From contig CP034993.1 of assembly GCA_004026145.2 (NCBI GenBank), forward strand, positions 7,848,404-7,912,403: a stretch of 64,000 nt of DNA, read 5' to 3'. Shown one piece after another: positions 55,970-64,000 of this stretch (position 1 is its first letter; each line of letters starts with the position of its first letter). The DNA is from Takifugu bimaculatus (Eukaryota > Chordata > Actinopteri > Tetraodontiformes > Tetraodontidae). The notes beneath the pieces were generated by a model. That model saw only the letters and a list, made by a program, of their open reading frames with translations, ran no database searches and had not been told where the DNA came from. A program made the position numbers and the translations under genes.

Positions 55970-58900
55970 GTAAGTGGTGGGTTCTGCCGGTGTGTGAAGG
56001 CATTTGGTGGCTGCCGCGCCGCCCCTTGCTGAGCTCTCCGGGGAGGTTTTCATGGATGCTGGACAGATGTGACCTGTTCCAAATGTTAAACTGAGTGACG
56101 TCGGTCGTGGGTCGCCCCCCCCCCCCCTCTGCCTCTCATGTAGCACAAACAGGCTCAAAGTAACATCGATGTATCTGCAGCGGGAGAATGAAATTATGGA
56201 TGTGGGTCAAAACATTTGGGGGGGGTCGCTGCTGGCTGCGCTACGTGTCTTATGAATCCACGCGGAAACGGCACACACGCCACCTTCGTGCGAACACACA
56301 AGTGGTGCGTGTGCAGGCACCGCTGACGTCATGCCTCCAAGAGCCCCCCCGTGTTATTTGGTTTGGCCACAGTAATGCGTGGAGTGCAATTGCTCACGTT
56401 GTCATAAACACTGTAACGCACGCGTGCGTGTGTTTGTGTGCTTGCGTGTGTTTTTGCACATCCTCCATGAGCACCACCCCCGCCCGCCTCTTCTCCATCT
56501 CCCTTCACAGCTGTGGGAAGTTCCGGGTGTGTTTCCATACCTGCACAGATGTTCTGACAGCAGCTGTTCCATTGAAGAGGTGTGTGTGTGTGGGGGGGGG
56601 GTTCCTGGTGCCCTTGCTGGTCAGGGCGCGTCGGTGCCGAGGTACCCTTTAGCAAGGTACCTTGTCCATATGCAGCTAGGTGGGCTCCAGCACCCTCCCT
56701 GTGGTAATGCTAGGGTCTGTGTGGGGGGTCAAACAAGAGACAGACATCACCCCCCTCCACAGACCCCTTCCAGGGGCCTCCACAGACCCCTTCCAGGGGC
56801 CCTGACATTTGCGTGTGCACTCCTGCCTCTTTAGCTCTGCCAGCACATTTCATGGCTCTTGTTTCTGCTGGGATCTTCTCTGTGGCTCTCTGTTCCACAT
56901 GTTTGTCATGTCTGGTGTCTCAGGGAGGCAACGAGGGCTCGTTCAGCACCATCGGACCACAGTTCTGCTGTAATCACCACAGTTCTGCTGTAATCACCGC
57001 AGTTCTGCCGTAATCACCGCAGTTCTGCCGTAATCACAACAGTTCTGCCGTAATCACCACAGTTCTGCCGTAATCACAACAGTTCTGCTGTAATCACCAC
57101 AGTTCTGCTGTAATCACCGCAGTTCTGCCGTAATCACCGCAGTTCTGCCGTAATCACAACAGTTCTGCCGTAATCACCACAGTTCTGCCGTAATCACAAC
57201 AGTTCTGCCGTAATCACAACAGTTCTGCCGTAATCACCACAGTTCTGCCGTAATCACAACAGTTCTGCCGTAATCACAACAGTTCTGCCGTAATCACCAC
57301 AGTTCTGCCGTAATCACAACAGTTCTGCCGTAATCACAACAGTTCTGCCGTAATCACAACAGTTCTGCCGTAATCACCACAGTTCTGCCGTAATCACCAC
57401 AGTTCTGCCGTAATCACAACAGTTCTGCTGTAATCACCGCAGTTCTGCCGTAATCACCACAGTTCTGCCGTAATCACAGCAGTTCTGCCGTAATCACTAC
57501 AGTTCTGCCGTAATCACAGCAGTTCTGCCGTAATCACTACAGTTCTGCCGTAATCACAACAGTTCTGCCGTAATCACCACAGTTCTGCCGTAATCACCAC
57601 AGTTCTGCCGTAATCGCCGCAGTTCTGCCGTAATCACCACAGTTCTGCCGTAATCACCACAGTTCTGCCGTAATCACAACAGTTCTGCCGTAATCACCAC
57701 AGTTCTGCCGTAATCACAACAGTTCTGCCGTAATCACAACAGTTCTGCCGTAATCACCACAGTTCTGCCGTAATCACCACAGTTCTGCCGTAATCACAAC
57801 AGTTCTGCCGTAATCACCACAGTTCTGCCGTAATCACCACAGTTCTGCCGTAATCACAACAGTTCTGCCGTAATCACAACAGTTCTGCCGTAATCACCAC
57901 AGTTCTGCCGTAATCACCACAGTTCTGCCGTAATCACCACAGTTCTGCCGTAATCACAACAGTTCTGCCGTAATCACCACAGTTCTGCCGTAATCACCAC
58001 AGTTCTGCCGTAATCACAGCAGTTCTGCCGTAATCGCCACAGTTCTGCCGTAATCACAACAGTTCTGCCGTAATCGCCACAGTTCTGCCGTAATCACAGC
58101 AGTTCTGCCGTAATCGCCACAGTTCTGCCGTAATCACAACAGTTCTGCCGTAATCACCGCAGTTCTGCTGTAATCACCGCAGTTCTGCTGTAATCACCGC
58201 AGTTCTGCTGTAATCACAACAGTTCTGCCGTAATCACCGCAGTTCTGCTGTAATCACCGCAGTTCTGCTGTAATCACCGCAGTTCTGCTGTAATCACCGC
58301 AGTTCTGCCGTAATCACCACAGTTCTGCCGTAATCACCACAGTTCTGCCGTAATCACAGCAGTTCTGCCGTAATCGCCACAGTTCTGCCGTAATCACAAC
58401 AGTTCTGCCGTAATCGCCACAGTTCTGCCGTAATCACAGCAGTTCTGCCGTAATCGCCACAGTTCTGCCGTAATCACAACAGTTCTGCCGTAATCGCCGC
58501 AGTTCTGCCGTAATCGCCGCAGTTCTGCCGTAATCACCACAGTTCTGCTGTAATCACAACAGTTCTGCTGTAATCACAAAGGTTCTGCTGTAATCACCAC
58601 AGTTCTGCTGTAATCACCACAGTTCTGCTGTAATCACAACAGTTCTGCTGTAATCACCACAGTTCTGCCGTAATCACCACAGTTCTGCCGTAATCACAAC
58701 AGTTCTGCTGTAATCACCACAGTTCTGCCGTAATCACCACAGTTCTGCCGTAATCACCACAGTTCTGCCGTAATCACCACAGTTCTGCCGTAATCACAAC
58801 AGTTCTGCCGTAATCACCACAGTTCTGCCGTAATCACCACAGTTCTGCTGTAATCACCACAGTTCTGCTGTAATCACAACAGTTCTGCTGTAATCACCAC

Positions 58901-61813
58901 AGTTCTGCCGTAATCACCACAGTTCTGCCGTAATCACCACAGTTCTGCCGTAATCACCACAGTTCTGCTGTAATCACCACAGTTCTGCCGTAATCACCAC
59001 AGTTCTGCCGTAATCACCACAGTTCTGCTGTAATCACAACAGTTTCTGCTGTAATCACCACAGTTCTGCCGTAATCACCACAGTTCTGCCGTAATCACCA
59101 CAGTTCTGCCGTAATCACAACAGTTCTGCCGTAATCACCACAGTTCTGCCGTAATCACAACAGTTCTGCTGTAATCACCACAGTTCTGCTGTAATCACCA
59201 CAGTTCTGCTGTAATCACCACAGTTCTGCCGTAATCACCACAGTTCTGCCGTAATCACCACAGTTCTGCCGTAAAACAGTTCTGCTGTAATCACCACAGT
59301 TCTGCCGTAATCACCACAGTTCTGCCGTAATCACAACAGTTCTGCCGTAATCACCACAGTTCTGCCGTAATCACCACAGTTCTGCCGTAATCACCACAGT
59401 TCTGCCGTAATCGCCACAGTTCTGCCGTAATCACAACAGTTCTGCCGTAATCGCCACAGTTCTGCCGTAATCACAGCAGTTCTGCCGTAATCGCCACAGT
59501 TCTGCCGTAATCACAACAGTTCTGCCGTAATCGCCGCAGTTCTGCCGTAATCGCCGCAGTTCTGCCGTAATCACCACAGTTCTGCTGTAATCACAACAGT
59601 TCTGCTGTAATCACAAAGGTTCTGCTGTAATCACCACAGTTCTGCTGTAATCACCACAGTTCTGCTGTAATCACAACAGTTCTGCTGTAATCACCACAGT
59701 TCTGCCGTAATCACCACAGTTCTGCCGTAATCACAACAGTTCTGCTGTAATCACCACAGTTCTGCCGTAATCACCACAGTTCTGCCGTAATCACCACAGT
59801 TCTGCCGTAATCACCACAGTTCTGCCGTAATCACAACAGTTCTGCCGTAATCACCACAGTTCTGCCGTAATCACCACAGTTCTGCTGTAATCACCACAGT
59901 TCTGCTGTAATCACAACAGTTCTGCTGTAATCACCACAGTTCTGCCGTAATCACCACAGTTCTGCCGTAATCACCACAGTTCTGCCGTAATCACCACAGT
60001 TCTGCTGTAATCACCACAGTTCTGCCGTAATCACCACAGTTCTGCCGTAATCACCACAGTTCTGCTGTAATCACAACAGTTCTGCTGTAATCACCACAGT
60101 TCTGCCGTAATCACCACAGTTCTGCCGTAATCACCACAGTTCTGCCGTAATCACAACAGTTCTGCCGTAATCACCACAGTTCTGCCGTAATCACAACAGT
60201 TCTGCTGTAATCACCACAGTTCTGCTGTAATCACCACAGTTCTGCTGTAATCACCACAGTTCTGCCGTAATCACCACAGTTCTGCCGTAATCACCACAGT
60301 TCTGCCGTAAAACAGTTCTGCTGTAATCACCACAGTTCTGCCGTAATCACCACAGTTCTGCCGTAATCACAACAGTTCTGCCGTAATCACCACAGTTCTG
60401 CCGTAATCACCACAGTTCTGCCGTAATCACCACAGTTCTGCTGTAATCACAAAGGTTTCTACACGATGATGCTGCAGAAGAGTTTAGGAAAATCAGAAAT
60501 ATAGCAGATGAAGTCTGTCAATTACAATGAATATCTGACAATGTAAACGTTCTCATATGTCGAGTAATAAAAAGTAATTTAGTTACTTTTAGTTACTTTA
60601 GTTAATTTAGTTTTTAAAAACTTGGTTAGCTAAAGCGCCTTCTTCACCTGCTGTCGGACCTGCTCTCGGACTCAGAATTCCAAACGTGGGCTCAGACTCT
60701 AGAAGACTCTGGACTCTCGTTTAGTCCAGATGAGATGCTTCATGTTTTTATGCTCAACTATTTTGATGTTTTTAAACTTCTATTTGTGTTTTTGTTCATC
60801 TGACTTCCAGTCAAGCATAACATGTGTTGCTGTTTGGAACCAGATGGTGAGAACAGAAGATGATGAGAACTGAATGAGCATGACTCTCCTTCGCCCCCAC
60901 AGACACCAACCAGGTGGACGGCGGCTCCACCAACGCCACTGTGAGCATGAGGAGCGTCCAGAGCGTCCAGAGCGTCCAGAGCGGTGCCTCGGCGGACACC
61001 CAGCTGCCCGTCCACAGCAGGCTGATCCAGAGGAATCAAAACAAGAAGACTCAGAGCTACAAGGTTGAGTCAGTGTCCAGAAGAACCATCATGGACATCC
61101 AGAACTTCTCTCTGGAGAACAAGAGGGAACCTGAGTATGTAAGTCGAAGCTGAAGCTTGAATCAGACTGTTGTTTCCTTTTGCTCTGGCAGACAAGCCTT
61201 CACACTAGTGAATAAAACATTCTTTCCAATCACATGAAGAAACATCAAATTACTTCAACAAGGAACGACAGCAGGAAGCTGATCTGATGACCTCACAGCT
61301 TGGCGATGCTTCTCAAACCGTTGTGAAAGGTTCCTCTCAGGAAGCAGACGTTCCTTCAAAGCCAACCAGCTGCAGAGACAGTTTGATTCTGCTTTTCTTA
61401 TCTGTTCCAACCACACTCCACCCTCATTAGCGCCCGCTTTCATCAGCAACATGAGGTCATTGGTTGGATTTGAACCCATGCAGATTAGTGGCTGGAACCC
61501 GTGTCAGCCTGGTGCTGCGGTGCCCCGACACGAGCTGCTCCGTCCTCACATCACACGTCTGAGCGCGTTCGTGGAACGCTCCACATGGTGCCTTTAACTC
61601 CGCCCTCTGCCGGACAAACATAAAGAGATGTAAAGCTGAGCGTGTCAGGATTAACATCCCTACTGTTATGGTATGTTTTCTCTGTTGCCATAGGGACCAT
61701 GCCGGCGGGAAATGGAGAGCATCCTGAGCGGCCTTAAAATCAGCAACGTCCTGAACCCGAGAGGCTTCCGCATCCCCAACTGTGACAGGCGGGGCTTCTA
61801 CAAGAAAAGACAG
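55612..61813 (+). CDS. igfbp3: igfbp3: insulin-like growth factor binding protein 3 (exons 1-3, partial)
   Basis: Secreted carrier of IGF-I/II. Exons 55612-55969, 60903-61138 and 61694-61813 join to 238 codons; the final exon with the rest of the thyroglobulin type-1 domain (CWCV) is not in the window. Exon 1 gives a signal peptide and the N-domain with 12 cysteines and GCGCCMTC, the IGFBP signature. Exon 2 is the variable linker with one NAT glycosylation site. Exon 3 (120 nt, as I recall for mammals) encodes GPCRREMESILSGLKISNVL, NPRGFRIPNCDRRGFYKKRQ. The NVLxPRG and YKKRQ text fits IGFBP3 better than IGFBP5. Introns 1 and 3 contain long minisatellites. Confidence 0.93.
55970..56956. other. 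igfbp3 intron 1, part before the long array
   Basis: No exon. It contains a duplicated 22-bp unit (56,757-56,800), short poly-C/G and GT tracts, and a block near 56,637-56,670 (GAGGTACCCTTTAGCAAGGT) that resembles the tail of the tRNA-derived SINE family, possibly a decayed copy. Confidence 0.6.
56957..60455. repeat. 20-bp minisatellite, about 175 copies, in igfbp3 intron 1
   Basis: Unit CAGTTCTGCCGTAATCACCA. Nearly all units keep 20-bp spacing. Main variants are CCG versus CTG, and CACCAC, CACAAC, CACCGC, CACAGC or CGCCAC at the unit junction. Rare landmarks are ACAAAGG at 58,578 and 59,615, a 4-nt deletion (GTAAAACAG) at 59,271 and 60,307, and an extra T at 59,041. The landmarks show a tandem duplication of 1,036 bp. 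There is no spacer sequence, so it is not a CRISPR array. Confidence 0.97.
60456..60902. other. igfbp3 intron 1, part after the array
   Basis: Ordinary unique sequence leading to the acceptor GCCCCCACAG at 60,902. Confidence 0.6.
60903..61138 (+). CDS. igfbp3: igfbp3 exon 2 (variable linker)
   Basis: 236 nt. Acceptor GCCCCCACAG, donor GTAAGT. It encodes DTNQVDGGSTNATVSMRSVQ, a triplicated SVQ, then SRLIQRNQNKKTQSYKVESV through NFSLENKREPEY. The linker is the family's least conserved part. Confidence 0.9.
61139..61693. other. igfbp3 intron 2
   Basis: 555 bp; nothing recognised besides the splice sites. Confidence 0.7.
61694..61813 (+). CDS. igfbp3: igfbp3 exon 3 (start of thyroglobulin type-1 domain)
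   Basis: 120 nt, phase 0. It encodes GPCRREMESILSGLKISNVL, NPRGFRIPNCDRRGFYKKRQ. The donor GTGGGG is immediately followed by the 11-bp array. Confidence 0.95.
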
Positions 61814-61817
61814 GTGG

Positions 61818-62990
61818 GGACGCACACAGGACACACACAGGACACACAGAGGACACACACAGGACACACAGAGGACACACACAGGACACGCACAGGACAC
61901 ACAGAGGACGCACACAGGACACACACAGGACACGCACAGGACACGCACAGGACACACACAGGACACACACAGGACACACACAGGACACACACAGGACACA
62001 CACAGGACGCACACAGGACACACAGAGGACACACGCAGGACACACACAGGACACACACAGGACACACAGAGGACACACACAGGACGCACACAGGACACAC
62101 AGAGGACGCACACAGGACACACACAGGACACGCACAGGACACGCACAGGACACACACAGGACACACACAGGACACACGCAGGACACACACAGGACACACA
62201 CAGGACGCACACAGGACGCACACAGGACGCACACAGGACACACACAGGACACACACAGGACGCACACAGGACACACGCAGGACACGCACAGGACGCACAC
62301 AGGACACGCACAGGACACACACAGGACACACGCAGGACACACACAGGACACACACAGGACGCACACAGGACGCACACAGGACGCACACAGGACGCACACA
62401 GGACACACACAGGACACACACAGGACGCACACAGGACGCACACAGGACACACAGAGGACGCACACAGGACACACACAGGACACGCACAGGACACACACAG
62501 GACACACACAGGACACACACAGGACACACGCAGGACACACACAGGACACACACAGGACGCACACAGGACGCACACAGGACGCACACAGGACGCACACAGG
62601 ACACACACAGGACACACACAGGACGCACACAGGACACACGCAGGACACGCACAGGACGCACACAGGACACGCACAGGACACGCACAGGACACGCACAGGA
62701 CACGCACAGGACGCGCACAGGACACGCACAGGACACGCACAGGACACACACAGGACACACACAGGACGCGCACAGGACACACACAGGACACACACAGGAC
62801 ACACACAGGACGCGCACAGGACACACACAGGACACGCACAGGACACGCACAGGACGCACACAGGACACACACAGGACGCACACAGGACGCGCACAGGACA
62901 CGCACAGGACACACACAGGACACGCACAGGACACGCACAGGACACACACAGGACACACACAGGACGCACACAGGACACGCACAGGACACG
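61818..62990. repeat. 11-bp minisatellite, about 107 copies, in igfbp3 intron 3
   Basis: Main unit GGACACACACA with variants GGACGCACACA, GGACACGCACA, GGACACACGCA and GGACACACAGA. Since 11 is not a multiple of 3 and no unit contains a stop in any frame, the open frames of 400-540 codons seen on both strands are artefacts. An order of variants beginning near 62,170 recurs near 62,522. Confidence 0.97.
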
Positions 62991-63162
62991 TAGGTGGACC
63001 CACGCCACCCCCACCCACTCAGCCCACACACACATGCACACCCCCCCCCCCCCGTTCCCCAGAGCACTGTCATCAGGATGGCTAATGCGTGTGTGTATGT
63101 GTGCGTGAGTGTGTGACCGAAGAATGTTGAATACGTTCACTCGATTGGGACCCTATCAGAGC

Positions 63163-63390
63163 GAGCCCCGTCCTGAGTCGACCCCCGTCCTGAGTCGACC
63201 CCCGTCCTGAGTCGGAGCCCGTCCTGAGTCGACCCCCGTCCTGAGTCGACCCCCGTCCTGAGTCGGCCCCCGTCCTGAGTCGGAGCCCCGTCCTGAGTCG
63301 GAGCCCGTCCTGAGTCGACCCCCGTCCTGAGTCGGCCCCCGTCCTGAGTCGGAGCCCGTCCTGAGTCGACCCCCGTCCTGAGTCGGAGCC
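63163..63390. repeat. 17-bp minisatellite, about 13 copies
   Basis: Unit GTCCTGAGTCGACCCCC with a GTCGGAGCC variant; probably still within igfbp3 intron 3. Confidence 0.93.
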
Positions 63391-64000
63391 CAGCGGGAGC
63401 CAAAACACAGACAAGCACCATAAAATCATTTCCCAGAAGTCTCCAACGTGCGGTTTCGTGGTTCCGTTTATTAAAACACTTCCTGTTCTGGAGACAATGA
63501 GTACATGAGAACTGTGTGGGGTGACAGGGGGCAGTGGGGGGCAGTGGGGGGCAGTGGGAGGGCTTGTGATCCACAACCTGCCCGAGTATTTCAGGTCTTA
63601 ATATCAAACGCCGTTGAGAGGTGGTTGGTTTCATGGTGTCGTCTTTCGTGTGGACCCCCTCCATCAGATGGTACCAGTAAAGAACTGAAGGTTCCAGGAA
63701 CCAGAGTCAACAGCGGCTAAAATAAGAACCTGCCTTTGTCCATTTCCTGAATGAAAGCAGTCAGGGATCAGATAACGCTCGAACCTGCTCACACCAGAAA
63801 ACCTCCGAAGAGCAGCGGAGCCCAGCGGAGATGGGACGCAGAGTTGAGCTGATCTGGGATCAGTTTCATGCTTTCGGGTTCTGCTGATCTTCCGAACGAG
63901 GCTTTAGTCCTGTCCACTCTGATAGTCAGGACACAGCGAGAGCCACCCCGACCCCTCAGGACGGGGGTCACCGGCTCGTGTTGGGTTTTCTCTGCGTGTT
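63391..64000. other. End of window, presumed igfbp3 intron 3
   Basis: I searched for the last igfbp3 exon (CWCVDKYG-type) and did not find it. A GGGGGCAGTGG triplication lies at 63,526-63,560. Confidence 0.55.

Noticed and set aside
56957..60455. CRISPR-like appearance of the 20-bp array
   Set aside because: Units abut with no unique spacers, the genome is vertebrate, and no cas genes exist. It is a minisatellite.
61457..63140. Large proteins of 403-538 codons on both strands
   Set aside because: They derive wholly from the 11-bp repeat, whose unit lacks stops in all frames. They overlap a real igfbp3 exon in the wrong frame or strand.

Overview
This is a vertebrate nuclear genomic window, almost certainly from a ray-finned (teleost) fish. 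It shows introns with GT-AG borders, four recognisable vertebrate genes, fish-type tRNA-derived SINEs and dispersed repeats, and a CR1/L2-clade LINE fragment. Introns as short as 75-80 bp inside tp63 and the packing of four genes into 64 kb point to a compact-genome (percomorph-like) fish; the species cannot be named from the sequence alone. A run of 100 N at 48,901-49,000 shows this is a draft assembly.

Layout. (1) 1-10.2 kb: no exon recognised, simple repeats; probably tp63 intron 1 or upstream DNA. (2) 10.2-30.4 kb, plus strand: tp63, the p53-family master regulator of stratified epithelium. I can place the two transactivation exons (TA exons 2 and 3), the alternative DeltaN first exon with a TATA-like box, the DNA-binding-domain exons, the oligomerisation exon, a separate gamma C-terminal exon with its own poly(A) signals, and the alpha tail with SAM and inhibitory domains. 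The DeltaN-alpha exons join in frame to 580 codons. TA exon 1 is not visible. (3) 30.9-37.0 kb, minus strand, tail-to-tail with tp63: zbtb11, ten coding exons joining to 1,162 codons (integrase-type HHCC zinc-binding module, BTB domain, 12 C2H2 fingers). A YY1+ETS motif pair lies just upstream. (4) 37.2-44.7 kb: no gene recognised; it holds one possible 18-nt microexon and a near-perfect palindrome. (5) 44.8-47.9 kb, minus strand: dermatopontin (dpt), four exons with intact splice sites but three single-base frameshifts that look like homopolymer contractions. (6) 49-55.1 kb: a gap, a 12-bp minisatellite, and a mosaic of retroelement pieces including a LINE endonuclease domain. (7) 55.5-61.8 kb and beyond, plus strand: igfbp3 exons 1-3, with a TATA box; the last exon lies beyond the window. 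Its intron 1 holds a 3.5-kb array of a 20-bp unit and its intron 3 starts directly with a 1.17-kb array of an 11-bp unit.

The genes do not form a pathway. tp63 and zbtb11 are nuclear transcription regulators, dpt is extracellular matrix, igfbp3 is a secreted IGF carrier. The most unusual property is the concentration of long minisatellites in the last 15 kb, with a 1,036-bp internal tandem duplication in the largest. Very long open frames in these arrays (up to about 540 codons) are a by-product of repeat period and composition, not genes. I found no CRISPR array, no tRNA or rRNA gene and no convincing new biological system; the best leads are listed as findings.
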